Positions 1-8,805 of a stretch of DNA of 64,000 nt are shown piece by piece. The DNA is from JALSRD01 sp964476595. Lineage in GTDB: Bacteria; Desulfobacterota; Desulfobacteria; Desulfobacterales; JALSRD01. The stretch is from NCBI GenBank assembly GCA_964476595.1, contig CAYZCL010000057.1, forward strand, positions 1 to 64,000, read 5' to 3'. Numbering within the stretch: position 1 is the stretch's first letter; each line of letters opens with the position of its first letter. A model generated the notes under the pieces. That model was not told the DNA's origin, did no database searches, and worked only from the letters and a program-made list of their open reading frames with translations. The translations under genes and the position numbers were made by a program.

Positions 1-1
1 T

Positions 2-145
2 TACTGGGACAAAAACAAACGCGCCGTGTTCCCTTATCTGATGACCAACAACGTGGTGCGCATCAAGAAAAAGCTGCAGGAACTGGGTTTTAGCCTGCTC
101 GACCCTATGGAGTGGTACCTGGACCAGTTGCCCAAAAATGAATGA
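2..145 (+). CDS. 3' end of an unidentified gene (partial)
   Basis: The window opens inside an open frame that gives 47 residues and ends in TGA. Its stop overlaps the start of the next gene (ATGAATGA), the usual sign of translational coupling. The visible tail is rich in Lys, Leu and aromatic residues (for example KKKLQELGFSLLDPMEWYL). I do not recognise the family from this tail, and the rest lies outside the window. Confidence 0.5.
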   Translation, partial: YWDKNKRAVFPYLMTNNVVRIKKKLQELGFSLLDPMEWYLDQLPKNE

Positions 146-1004
146 CACCCGCGCCGCCCGTGTGAAGCCGGATCCGGGCTGCCCTTACGAAAACCTGTTC
201 ATCTACTACCTGAAGGGGCGCGTGGGGCCGGGTGCGCCGGCGCTTGAAGGGCTCATCGGAAACTGGGAGGAAGAGGAGACCACTTTCCTGTTCTTCTCGA
301 CACCGGCTGCGGAGCAGGTGCAGCGCCTGCTGGCGGCGCAGCCCCAGCTGCGGCTGGTGGACCACTACGAGATGCGCTACGACCAGTGGCAGGGGGACAC
401 CCTGGAGCCGTTTGCCGTCGGCCGTTTCCGGATCTCGCCGCCATGGCGGCCGGCGCCGGCCGGCGGGCGGGACGGGTCGGCCGACCTGGAACTGGTGCTG
501 GACCCGGGGCTGGTTTTCGGAACCGGCACCCATCCCACCACCCACGACTGCCTGGCGGCCCTGGAGACGGCCTGGGACCGGCGCCCGCCGCGGGACGTGC
601 TGGACCTGGGCACCGGCACCGGCCTGCTGGCCATCGCCGCCGCGCGTCTGGGGGCAAGGCGGGTGCTGGCGGTGGACCTCAACCTGCTGGCGGTGCGTAC
701 CGCGGCGCATAACATCACCCTGAACCGCCTGGAAGGGCGGGTGCTGGCGGTCCAGGCGCGGGCCGAGGATTTCGTCCACGTACCGGCGGACGTGGTGATC
801 GCCAACATCCACTTCGATGTCATGCGGCACCTGATCGAGGCGCCGGCTTTCCTCGAGGGCAGGGACTTCATTCTGTCCGGGCTGCTGCGCTCCGAGGCCC
901 GGCACGTGGAAACCCGGCTGCTGCAGGCCGGGGCCCGGATCCACCGCGTCTGGGCCCACGAAGGGACCTGGTACACCTTCTACGGCCGCACGGCCGTCAA
1001 CTGA
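138..1004 (+). CDS. prmA: PrmA-like ribosomal protein L11 methyltransferase
   Basis: A 288-residue class I SAM-dependent methyltransferase. The PrmA signature GLVFGTGTHPTT lies near residue 127 and the SAM-binding motif I (LDLGTGTGLLAIAAA) near residue 155. Motif II has an acidic residue (VDLN), and DVVIANI near residue 218 takes the place of the catalytic-loop motif. PrmA trimethylates ribosomal protein L11 in the cytoplasm. The N-terminal L11-recognition domain is less recognisable than the catalytic half, so a related protein methyltransferase is possible. The start overlaps the upstream stop by 8 bases, and 13 bases separate it from the next gene, so it probably belongs to an operon running through 5.4 kb. 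Confidence 0.75.
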   Translation: MNDTRAARVKPDPGCPYENLFIYYLKGRVGPGAPALEGLIGNWEEEETTFLFFSTPAAEQVQRLLAAQPQLRLVDHYEMRYDQWQGDTLEPFAVGRFRISPPWRPAPAGGRDGSADLELVLDPGLVFGTGTHPTTHDCLAALETAWDRRPPRDVLDLGTGTGLLAIAAARLGARRVLAVDLNLLAVRTAAHNITLNRLEGRVLAVQARAEDFVHVPADVVIANIHFDVMRHLIEAPAFLEGRDFILSGLLRSEARHVETRLLQAGARIHRVWAHEGTWYTFYGRTAVN

Positions 1005-1017
1005 AGCGGAGGCAGAC

Positions 1018-1857
1018 ATGCAGATAACCTGCTGGGGATCCAGGGGCTCCATTCCGGTATCCGGGAACAGCTACCTCCGCTACGGCGGCGACACCACCTG
1101 CCTCGAGATCCGGGCGGCCAGCGGCGAGATCATCATCGTCGACGCGGGTACCGGCATCCGCCGCCTGGGCAACCGGCTCATCGAAGAGCCGCAGCGCCTC
1201 TACCACTTCATCATCACCCACGCCCACTGGGACCACCTGATGGGGTTCCCTTTCTTCAAACCGCTCTACGAGGTGGACGCGGTCTTCAAGATGCACCGTT
1301 GTCCCTTTCCCAAGAAATTCGTGGAAAACATGATCACCCGCATCATGACGCCGCCCAACTTCCCCGTGCGCTACTCGGCCCTGAAAGCCGAGATCAGCTA
1401 CGAACAGGCCTGTCCCACGGCCTTTTCCATCGGGACGGTGACCGTGGAGCCCATCCCGCTGTCGCACCCCAACATGGGCAGCGGCTACCGCTTCACCGAG
1501 AACGGCAAGACCTTCGTCTTTCTGACGGACAACGAGCTGGGGTACACCCACCCCGGCGGGCGTTCCTTCGGGGAATACGTCCGCTTCTGCGCCGATGCGG
1601 ACCTGCTGTTCCACGATGCCGAGTACACCCCCGCCGAGTACGACCGCCAGATCCTGTGGGGCCACTCGGCCTACACCGAGGCGCTGGAGCTGGCCCTGGA
1701 GGCGGGTGTGCGGCGCTTCGGACTGTTTCACCACAACCAGGAGCGCAGCGACGCCCAGGTGGACGCCATCGTGCAGGACTGCCGCCGCATCCTGGCGGCG
1801 CGCAACACCCACCTGGACTGTTTCGCCGTGGGGGCGGACATGGTCTTCGAGCTGTGA
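1018..1857 (+). CDS. MBL-fold metallo-hydrolase
   Basis: A 279-residue metallo-beta-lactamase fold hydrolase. The metal-binding motif THAHWDH sits at about residues 66-72. Further ligands are likely the His in IPLSHPNMG, the Asp in LLFHDAEYT and the His in GLFHHNQ. It resembles the PhnP/RNase Z-like phosphodiesterase branch found with signalling proteins in delta-proteobacteria. The substrate cannot be read from the sequence. It lies in the run of co-directional genes starting before position 138. Confidence 0.75.
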   Translation: MQITCWGSRGSIPVSGNSYLRYGGDTTCLEIRAASGEIIIVDAGTGIRRLGNRLIEEPQRLYHFIITHAHWDHLMGFPFFKPLYEVDAVFKMHRCPFPKKFVENMITRIMTPPNFPVRYSALKAEISYEQACPTAFSIGTVTVEPIPLSHPNMGSGYRFTENGKTFVFLTDNELGYTHPGGRSFGEYVRFCADADLLFHDAEYTPAEYDRQILWGHSAYTEALELALEAGVRRFGLFHHNQERSDAQVDAIVQDCRRILAARNTHLDCFAVGADMVFEL

Positions 1858-1886
1858 CACGATGCCGAAAACCGGGAGACGACAAC

Positions 1887-2666
1887 ATGACATCCCTGCC
1901 TTTTGACGAGACACTGCTGCGGCGGGCCGCCGACGACATCGCGCGTTCACGGCGCACCCTGGCCCTCACGGGGGCCGGCATCTCGGTGGAGAGCGGCATC
2001 CCGCCCTTTCGCGGCAAGAGCGGCCTGTGGGAGAAGATCGACCCCATGAAGTACGCCCATATCGACGCGCTGGTCAACGACCCCGAGACCGTCTGGCGGG
2101 TACTGATCAAGGACATGAAGGAAGTGCTGGACCGCGCGCGGCCCAACGACGCCCACAAGGGGCTGGCGCGGCTGGAGGAGATGGGGCTGCTGCAGACCGT
2201 CATCACCCAGAACATCGACGGGCTGCACCAGGCGGCCGGCAGCCGCGACGTGATCGAGTTTCACGGCAGCTTCGCCCGCCAGCGCTGCATGGACTGCGGC
2301 CGCAAAACGGCCACGGCCGACGTAGACCTGCGGGAGCTTCCCCCGCGCTGCGAATGCGGCGGCGTGCTGCGGCCCGAGGCAATTTTTTTCGGTGAACTCA
2401 TTCCGCCCGAGCACCTGCTACGTTCCCAGCGGCTGGCAGCCGGCTGCGAGGTCATGCTGGTCATCGGCACCTCGGCCGTGGTGCAGCCCTTCGCCAGCCT
2501 GCCGGTCATCGCCCGCGGCGCCGGCGCCACGGTCATCGAGATCAACCCCGAGCAGACACCACTGACCGGGGAGGTCAGCGACTACCTGCTGACCGGCAGG
2601 GCCGGCGAGGTCATGCGCACCCTGGTCGACATCATCGAAAAGCAGTTTTCCGAGACGCGCCCATGA
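1887..2666 (+). CDS. cobB: Sir2-family NAD-dependent protein deacylase
   Basis: A 259-residue sirtuin. The NAD-binding GAGIS motif is near residue 29, TQNIDGLHQAAG forms the active-site loop, and the catalytic His lies in VIEFHGSF near residue 126. A zinc ribbon follows (CMDC then CEC, about residues 132-155). Sirtuins remove acyl groups from lysine using NAD. The usual GIPDFRG is GIPPFRG here, so the Asp is replaced by Pro. A longer open frame extends upstream, but ATG 1887 matches the family's N-terminus. Its stop overlaps the next start (ATGA). Confidence 0.9.
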   Translation: MTSLPFDETLLRRAADDIARSRRTLALTGAGISVESGIPPFRGKSGLWEKIDPMKYAHIDALVNDPETVWRVLIKDMKEVLDRARPNDAHKGLARLEEMGLLQTVITQNIDGLHQAAGSRDVIEFHGSFARQRCMDCGRKTATADVDLRELPPRCECGGVLRPEAIFFGELIPPEHLLRSQRLAAGCEVMLVIGTSAVVQPFASLPVIARGAGATVIEINPEQTPLTGEVSDYLLTGRAGEVMRTLVDIIEKQFSETRP

Positions 2667-4225
2667 CCGACGATCCCCGGACACCCGCCGACGGCTGCCT
2701 GCGCGAAGTCGATGTCCCGCGCCCCAGCCTGGAGAACAACACCGCCGATGCCGAACGCCTGGCCGAAGCCCTGGAAAAGGTTCTGAACGGCGATCCCGTC
2801 CACGTGGGCCACGCCGTGGTGCGACGGCTTCCGTCCATGCTGCGCGACGCCGGGCACCGCCTGCGCTGCGCCGTGATCCAACAGGACGGGCGCTGGCAGG
2901 TGTGCGGCATTCGCCCGGCCGACGAAACGGCCTCCATGACCGGCCTGGCCGTGGACCTGGGCACCACGCGGGTGGTGCTGCGCCTGGTGGACCTGGCCCG
3001 CGGCGAAACCCTCGCCGAGACGGCCTTCGACAACCCCCAGATCGAAATCGGCCCCGACATCCTGACCCGCATCCACCACGCCGAAAAGCCCGGCGGACGG
3101 GAACAGCTGCAGGCATGCATCATCGCCGGCATGAAGACCGCGCTGGAGGAGATGCTGGCCGACTGCGGACAAAGCCCCCGGAACGTCTTCCTGGCCGCCG
3201 TGGCCGGCAACACCGCCATGACGCACCTCTTCCTGGGACTGGAACCGCGCTGGATCATCCGCGAGCCGTACATCCCGGCGGTCAACCGGCCCGAACTGCT
3301 CACCCCCCGGGATCTCGGCCTCCCCATGAACGACATGGGCCGCATCTTCGTCTTTCCCAACATCGGCAGCTATTTCGGCGGCGACCTGATCGCCGGCATC
3401 TTGTTCAGCGGCATGGACACCCGCGAAGCGCCCGCCATCCTGGTGGACGTGGGCACCAACGCCGAGGTGGTGCTGGGCAATCGGGACTGGCTGATGGCCT
3501 GCGCCGGGGCCGCCGGCCCGGCCTTGGAGAGCGGCGTGGCCGGAATCGGCATGATGGCGGCGCCGGGCGTCATCGAACGGGTGGCCATCCACCCGCCCGA
3601 CCGCCGCTTCGAACTGCGCACCATCGGGAACCGACCGCCGGTGGGCATCTGCGGGTCGGGGGTCATCGACCTGGCGGCCCACCTGTTCATCTCCGGGATG
3701 ATCGACATCCGGGGACGCTTCGTCCCGGAAAAATGCGGCGACCGACTGGTGAAGGACGAAAACGGCATCGCGCACCTGGTACTGGTGCCCGCCGAGGCGT
3801 CGGGCACGGGACGCGACCTGACCATCGGGCAGCCTGACCTGGACAGCCTGATGCGCTCCAAGGCGGCCATGTACACCATCCTGGAGACCATTACCGGCAG
3901 CGTGGGCCTGTCCATGGAGGAACTGGACAAGTTCTTCGTGGCCGGCACTTTCGGCTCGCTCATCGACCCGGTGTCGGCCATCCGCATCGGCATGCTGCCG
4001 GACCTGCCCCTGGAACGCTACGAGGCCATCGGCAACAGCTCCCTGGGCGGGGCCACGCGGGTGCTCACCGACTGCGGCGCCATTGGGCGCATCGAGGCCA
4101 TCCGCCGGCGCATCACTTACATGGAACTCAACGTCAACCAGGACTTCATGAACCGTTTCAGCGCCGCCAAGTTTCTGCCCCACACCCACCCGGAACGCTT
4201 TCCCTCGGTGAAGGTATGGGGGTAG
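2663..4225 (+). CDS. RACo-like ASKHA-domain protein (corrinoid activation family)
   Basis: A 520-residue protein with the ASKHA ATPase architecture of reductive activators of corrinoid proteins (RACo/RamA, DUF4445). The first phosphate-binding motif (VDLGTT) is near residue 95 and the second (VDVGTNAEVVLG) near residue 263. A glycine-rich stretch (GVAGIGMM) and the C-terminal conserved CGA follow. Such proteins use ATP to drive reduction of inactive Co(II) corrinoid. The N-terminal [2Fe-2S] ferredoxin domain is absent. About 90 residues of unrecognised sequence precede the ASKHA core, so electrons would have to come from another protein. It starts inside the cobB stop. An MttB-family methyltransferase 27 kb away could be part of the same metabolism. 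Confidence 0.8.
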   Translation: MTDDPRTPADGCLREVDVPRPSLENNTADAERLAEALEKVLNGDPVHVGHAVVRRLPSMLRDAGHRLRCAVIQQDGRWQVCGIRPADETASMTGLAVDLGTTRVVLRLVDLARGETLAETAFDNPQIEIGPDILTRIHHAEKPGGREQLQACIIAGMKTALEEMLADCGQSPRNVFLAAVAGNTAMTHLFLGLEPRWIIREPYIPAVNRPELLTPRDLGLPMNDMGRIFVFPNIGSYFGGDLIAGILFSGMDTREAPAILVDVGTNAEVVLGNRDWLMACAGAAGPALESGVAGIGMMAAPGVIERVAIHPPDRRFELRTIGNRPPVGICGSGVIDLAAHLFISGMIDIRGRFVPEKCGDRLVKDENGIAHLVLVPAEASGTGRDLTIGQPDLDSLMRSKAAMYTILETITGSVGLSMEELDKFFVAGTFGSLIDPVSAIRIGMLPDLPLERYEAIGNSSLGGATRVLTDCGAIGRIEAIRRRITYMELNVNQDFMNRFSAAKFLPHTHPERFPSVKVWG

Positions 4226-4231
4226 AAGGCC

Positions 4232-5452
4232 ATGGATGAGCACTACGGTGCCGTCGACGCACCGGATTCCTCGCGCCAGGTGTTCGCCACCATCCTGGCC
4301 GCCACTTTCTGCCGCGTCGTCCTCAACGTCGCCCGGCGCTTCGCCTATCCCTTCGCCCCGGTGCTCAGCCGCGGCCTGGGGGTTCCGCTGACGGCCGTCA
4401 CCTCGCTCATCGCCATGAACCAGGCCACCGGCGTGGCCGCCATGGCCAGCGGCCCCCTGGCCGACCGCTTCGGCTACCGGCCCATGATGACGGCCGGCAT
4501 GGTCATGCTGGTCACCGGCATGCTGGCGGCGGGGCTGTTTCCCCGCTACAGCACGGTGCTGGTCTGCCTGCTGCTGGCCGGCACCGCCAAGAGCATTTTC
4601 GATCCGGCCGTGCAGGCCTATGCCGGCGAACACGTGTCTTACACCCGTCGGGGGCAGGTAATCGGTATCATGGAGTTCAGCTGGTCGTTCAGTTCGCTGG
4701 CGGGCATCCCGTTGGTGGGGCTGCTGATCAGCCGTTTCGGCTGGCGGTCGCCGTTTTTCGCCCTGGCGGCATCCGGCCTGGCGGCCTGGATGGTGCTGGC
4801 GTTGACCTTCGGCAACACCCGCTCCCGGCACCGCCCGCCCGGCGAGACCCGCAATCCCCTGCGCGCCTGGCGCCGGCTTCTGGACCACCGTCCCGCCCTG
4901 GGGGCGCTGGGGTTCGCCTTTTTCATCAGCCTGGCCAACGACAACCTCTTCGTGATCTACGGCGCCTGGCTGGAGGAGACCTTCGGGCTGGGGGTGGTGG
5001 CCCTGGGGCTGGGGACCGGCCTCATCGGCGGGGCCGAATTTCTGGGGGAACTGCTGACCGCCGTGGGAGCGGACCGCATGGGTCTGAAACGGGCGGTTTG
5101 CGGCGGCGCTCTCCTGTCCCTTCTCAGCTACGGGCTGCTGCCCCTGTGCGAGGGGACCCTCTCCTTGGCGCTGGCGGGCCTGTTCGTGGTGTTTCTGACC
5201 TTCGAGTTCAGCCTGGTGTCGTTTCTCTCCATGGCGACCGAGATCATGCCCGAGTTGCGGGCCACCCTGATGGCCTCGCTGCTGGCCTCCGCCAGCCTGG
5301 GCCGGGTGGTGGGCGCACTGCTGGGGGGGCCCCTGTGGCTGTCGTGGGGCATCCGGGCAACGGGTCTGGTGTCGGCCCTCACGGCCGCCGTCGGCCTGGC
5401 GGCGCTGCTGTGGGGACTGCAAAACTGGAAAGCACAGGAACGCAAAGCGTGA
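4232..5452 (+). CDS. MFS transporter
   Basis: A 406-residue major facilitator permease with about 12 hydrophobic segments. The loop 2-3 signature appears as GPLADRFGYRPMM near residue 75, and a related sequence (GADRMGLKRAV) recurs in the second half. The substrate is unknown. It begins 6 bases after the preceding stop, so it is probably co-transcribed with the RACo-like gene. It is the last gene of this plus-strand run. Confidence 0.8.
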   Translation: MDEHYGAVDAPDSSRQVFATILAATFCRVVLNVARRFAYPFAPVLSRGLGVPLTAVTSLIAMNQATGVAAMASGPLADRFGYRPMMTAGMVMLVTGMLAAGLFPRYSTVLVCLLLAGTAKSIFDPAVQAYAGEHVSYTRRGQVIGIMEFSWSFSSLAGIPLVGLLISRFGWRSPFFALAASGLAAWMVLALTFGNTRSRHRPPGETRNPLRAWRRLLDHRPALGALGFAFFISLANDNLFVIYGAWLEETFGLGVVALGLGTGLIGGAEFLGELLTAVGADRMGLKRAVCGGALLSLLSYGLLPLCEGTLSLALAGLFVVFLTFEFSLVSFLSMATEIMPELRATLMASLLASASLGRVVGALLGGPLWLSWGIRATGLVSALTAAVGLAALLWGLQNWKAQERKA

Positions 5453-5790
5453 GCGGCGCACTCATTGTCCACCGCGGGAGGGTCGTCCCCCATCGCCAGG
5501 GACCAGCTCCTGGTGGGGAAAGCCTTGCCGGTGGTGTCGCACCGCATGACGGGCAACGCGTTGTGGTAGGCCAGGCGGCTCTTGCAGACCGACTCGCAAC
5601 CCGGCGCCCGGCAGGCGATCGGGTTTGCAATCCGCAACACCCCCGGTCGCCCGGTGCGGTTCTTTGAACCGTTTTAAGCCCGGTCTTTCGGAGGCCGATC
5701 GATTCCGTTGGTTTTCGCGGGCCGGGAAGTTCCCTGGTTTCAAGGGAGGCATGCGGCACCCCGGCCAAAAACCCAGCGGCACGAAATGAT
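5453..5790 (+). other. intergenic stretch, no gene seen
   Basis: About 340 bases separate the MFS gene from the glycosyltransferase. Only short frames of unlikely composition are present on either strand. I see no convincing promoter or terminator. The composition changes here from very GC-rich to more AT-rich, so this marks the edge of the following gene pair. Confidence 0.5.
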
Positions 5791-7053
5791 ATGAAAATAC
5801 TGTTTGTTACCAAGCATTACCAGGGTGGAGCCGGTGACAGGTCTTACATGTTTCGACTGGAAAAACTCCTGCGCCACAGGGGGCATGACGTCGGCTACTT
5901 CGCCATGCACTACCCCCAAAACAGGCCCACCCCTTTTTCGAAGTATTTTGTCTCCAATATAACCTTCAACGATACGCTGCATTCAAGGCACCCGGGGCAC
6001 TGGGCCAAAGCGTTGCTGAGCTCTTTCTATTCACTGGAATCTCGAGTCAAAATCGGTCAGCTGCTGGAGGATTATCGACCCGACATGGTGCATATCCACA
6101 GCCTGGACGCGCATCTGACTTATTCGATTCTCCCGGCGATCAAAAAACGAAGCATACCGATCGTATGGACACTGCACTCCTTTTCCCCCTTGTGCATCAA
6201 CTACTTCCTGTACGACCGGAAAAAGGGCCGGATATGCGAGGCCTGCAAACCGGACAGGTATTACATGGCGGCCTTGAAACGCTGCAAAAACGGCAGCCTG
6301 GCGGCAAGCATGACGGGGGCGCTGATCAACGGCTTCAACCGTTTGATGCCTTTCCTCAAACTCGTTGATGCGTTCATTTGCCCTTCCCGGTTTCTCCGAA
6401 ACAAATTCATCGAATTCAATTTCAGACCCGAAAAACTCTTTGTGGTACCCAACTTCGTCAACCTGCCGGCTCCCGCAACCCGAACGGAGGAATCCTACGG
6501 AATCTTCGTTGGAAGAATCGAGCCGGAGAAGGGCGTCCGTGTGGTTGCAGAAGCGCTGAAAAACACCCCGATTCCCTTTAAATTCATCGGAGATGGCAGC
6601 GCCCGAAAGGAGCTGATCGGGAAAACGGCGCAAATGGGGTTGCATCAGGTGGAATTTACAGGGTTTAAATCGGGAGACGAGTTGAAAAACCTCTTCGCCG
6701 GAGCGCTGTTCTCGGTAGTGCCTTCACTGATCTACGATGTCGCACCGTTGACAATCCTGGAGTCTTACGCTTTTGCCAAACCGGTAATCGGCTTCAACAT
6801 CGGCGGGATACCCGAACTCATCAAGCACAACGAAACCGGCCTTATCGTCGAAGACCTGTCTGCGGAAAGACTGCGGGAAAAAATGCTGTCGCTGTATCAC
6901 AATCCTGCTACGGCGGCCAGAATGGGAGACAGGGCCCGGCGCTATGTCCAATCGGCACATGATGCCGAACAGCATTATCGTCGAATGATGGCGGTCTACT
7001 CCGCCTGCAGGGGTGGCAAATCCGACGTCCCCCCACCGAAACGCCGCTTTTAA
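5791..7053 (+). CDS. GT4-type glycosyltransferase
   Basis: A 420-residue GT-B glycosyltransferase of family 4. The N-terminal Rossmann start (MKILFVTKHYQGGAGDRS) and a donor-binding C-terminal half are clear. The C-terminal motif PLTILESYAFAKPVIG followed by GGIPEL holds the conserved Glu residues. A Cys-containing loop (CINYFLYDRKKGRICEAC, near residue 135) is seen in some members of this group. It probably transfers sugar in surface polysaccharide assembly, and the polysaccharide deacetylase 80 bases downstream fits. No strong ribosome-binding site precedes the ATG. Base composition is visibly lower in GC than flanking genes, which suggests transfer. Confidence 0.85.
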   Translation: MKILFVTKHYQGGAGDRSYMFRLEKLLRHRGHDVGYFAMHYPQNRPTPFSKYFVSNITFNDTLHSRHPGHWAKALLSSFYSLESRVKIGQLLEDYRPDMVHIHSLDAHLTYSILPAIKKRSIPIVWTLHSFSPLCINYFLYDRKKGRICEACKPDRYYMAALKRCKNGSLAASMTGALINGFNRLMPFLKLVDAFICPSRFLRNKFIEFNFRPEKLFVVPNFVNLPAPATRTEESYGIFVGRIEPEKGVRVVAEALKNTPIPFKFIGDGSARKELIGKTAQMGLHQVEFTGFKSGDELKNLFAGALFSVVPSLIYDVAPLTILESYAFAKPVIGFNIGGIPELIKHNETGLIVEDLSAERLREKMLSLYHNPATAARMGDRARRYVQSAHDAEQHYRRMMAVYSACRGGKSDVPPPKRRF

Positions 7054-7134
7054 GGCCTCCGGCGGCGGCAGGCGCGGCCTCGAGTCCACCTTCGTCGTTC
7101 TGAACAACGGCCACCTTTCGCGAGAAACGGGGAT

Positions 7135-8190
7135 ATGGCATCCAATAGACTGAAGCGGCTGCTGCGTTTCCGACCGGAAACCCTCATCCGGCGAACCCGT
7201 TCACCCCGGATGCGGGGTATGATTCTGGCTTACCATCGGATCTCGACTGTAAAACCCGATCACTACCTGCTGAGGCACCTTTTCGTCGAGCCATCCATGT
7301 TCGAGAAGCAGGTCGTATATCTGAAAAAGAATTATCGTGTCGTATCTTTGGACGAGTTTGAATGCTTGTTTACCCGCAAAGCATTCCACAACTGCGTCGT
7401 CATCACTTTTGATGACGGCTATGAAGATACGTATCGCCATGCGTTTCCCATCCTGAAAAAGCATCACCTGCCGGCCACGGTTTTTCCGACGACCGCTTAC
7501 CTGGGAACTCGGCGTGCATTCTGGTGGGAACGACTGTCGTACATCCTGCTGCATGCACGGACAAAAAGGCTGCGGTTCCGACAAGGGCGCACAGCGTTCA
7601 ACATTCAACTGAAAACACCGGCGATGAAACAAAAGGCGTTCTTCGCGCTCTCTGCGCTATTCAAAGACGGGAACGAGGCGGACAACAACGCAACATTGCA
7701 GTGGCTGTCGGAAAAACTAGGGACCGCTTTGCCTGAAAACGGCTCCCGGAAACTGCAATGGAAACAGGTCCGGGAGATGGCCGGACAGCGCATCGGCTTC
7801 GGTGCCCACACCGAGACGCACCCGCGGCTTGCTCACATGGACGGCTTCCGCCTGGATGAGGAATTGTCGGGTCCCAAAAAGACGTTGGAGGAGAACCTGG
7901 ATCGGGAAATCCGCGCCTTCGCTTATCCCTACGGATCGAGAGCCGACTTCGGTACCCGGTCCCGAAAAGCGCTCATCCGGGCCGGTTACAAGATCGCCTT
8001 GACCATGACCAACATGCCCGTCGATGCTTCCAGTGACCCATACGCCCTGCCTCGCATGGCCGCCCACCCCGGAAATGAATTTCGTTTCCGGCTCAGGCTG
8101 CGCAAGCGTCTGTTAATCCCGCCCCAAGACCCGGCTGGCGCCGAAGCCCGCCCTTCTCCCGGTGGTACCGACGGCTGTCTTGCCGTTTAG
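7135..8190 (+). CDS. polysaccharide deacetylase (NodB homology, CE4)
   Basis: A 351-residue CE4 esterase. Motif 1 (ITFDDGYEDTY, near residue 91) carries the catalytic and metal Asp, and motif 2 (HTETHPRL, near residue 225) is the HxxxH metal site. RAFAYPYGSR is motif 3. The family removes N-acetyl groups from polysaccharide amino sugars. The N-terminus is basic (KRLLRFRPETLIRR) without a clear signal peptide, so action may be cytoplasmic or membrane-associated. It pairs with the upstream GT4 gene and shares its lower GC content. Confidence 0.85.
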   Translation: MASNRLKRLLRFRPETLIRRTRSPRMRGMILAYHRISTVKPDHYLLRHLFVEPSMFEKQVVYLKKNYRVVSLDEFECLFTRKAFHNCVVITFDDGYEDTYRHAFPILKKHHLPATVFPTTAYLGTRRAFWWERLSYILLHARTKRLRFRQGRTAFNIQLKTPAMKQKAFFALSALFKDGNEADNNATLQWLSEKLGTALPENGSRKLQWKQVREMAGQRIGFGAHTETHPRLAHMDGFRLDEELSGPKKTLEENLDREIRAFAYPYGSRADFGTRSRKALIRAGYKIALTMTNMPVDASSDPYALPRMAAHPGNEFRFRLRLRKRLLIPPQDPAGAEARPSPGGTDGCLAV

Positions 8191-8349
8191 CGGTCCGGTC
8201 TGGCAAACCGGTTTGTCCCACGCCGGCAAGGCACGAAAGCCTCTGCGTGCCGGATGGATTCCGTGGTTTGCGCAACGCAGCCGGACGGGGCCCCTGGCGG
8301 GGAAGTGCCGCCGTATTGACGAATCGGCCCGTTGTCCGTGCCCCCGCCG

Positions 8350-8721
8350 CTAGAGCTTGACGCCCGCCTGCCGGATGCGTTGCAGGTCGATGCCGTTCGA
8401 GAGCAACTTCTTCAGCAGCCTGTGGCGCGGGGCCACACTGGCGAAAAACAGCGCAAAGACCACCACCAGGAAAAAGGCTTCGAGGCCGGGGTTCATGCCG
8501 CAAATGGAGATGGACGCCAGCACCAGCAGGCCGACGCCCAAAAAAAGCAGACGCTCACAGCTGCTCTCCAGCAGGTCCCGGAGCTCCGAGAAGGTGGGCC
8601 CGTCGAGCTCCGGGAAGCTCTCCCGGCTGAAGCGCGACAGGCGTCTCTTGCGGGTGATGTACATGGCCAGCAAAACGGCGCTGCCGGCCAAGTAGATGAT
8701 GTCGTCGAGTCCGATCAACAT
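8350..8721 (-). CDS. small three-helix membrane protein, unknown function
   Basis: A 123-residue protein with three predicted membrane segments (about residues 5-21, 58-76 and 82-100). A basic patch (ITRKRRLSRFSRE) follows the first. GAGGA lies 10 bases before ATG. It is 84 bases downstream of the YeiH-type permease and most likely the last gene of that operon. I recognise no family. It could be an accessory subunit of the permease. Confidence 0.65.
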   Translation of the reverse strand: MLIGLDDIIYLAGSAVLLAMYITRKRRLSRFSRESFPELDGPTFSELRDLLESSCERLLFLGVGLLVLASISICGMNPGLEAFFLVVVFALFFASVAPRHRLLKKLLSNGIDLQRIRQAGVKL

Positions 8722-8805
8722 GGGTACGTATTCCTCGTGTGGAAATCCCGCCCGGTCTCTCCGGGGACCGGGCGGTTTCGATCCCTTCGAAAAACGCGCC
8801 GGCGG

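Noticed and set aside
2582..5461. Long minus-strand open frame opposite the RACo-like and MFS genes
   Set aside because: It is rich in Gly, Gln, His and Arg without any domain, and lies fully antisense to two genes with clear families. Such shadows are common in high-GC DNA.
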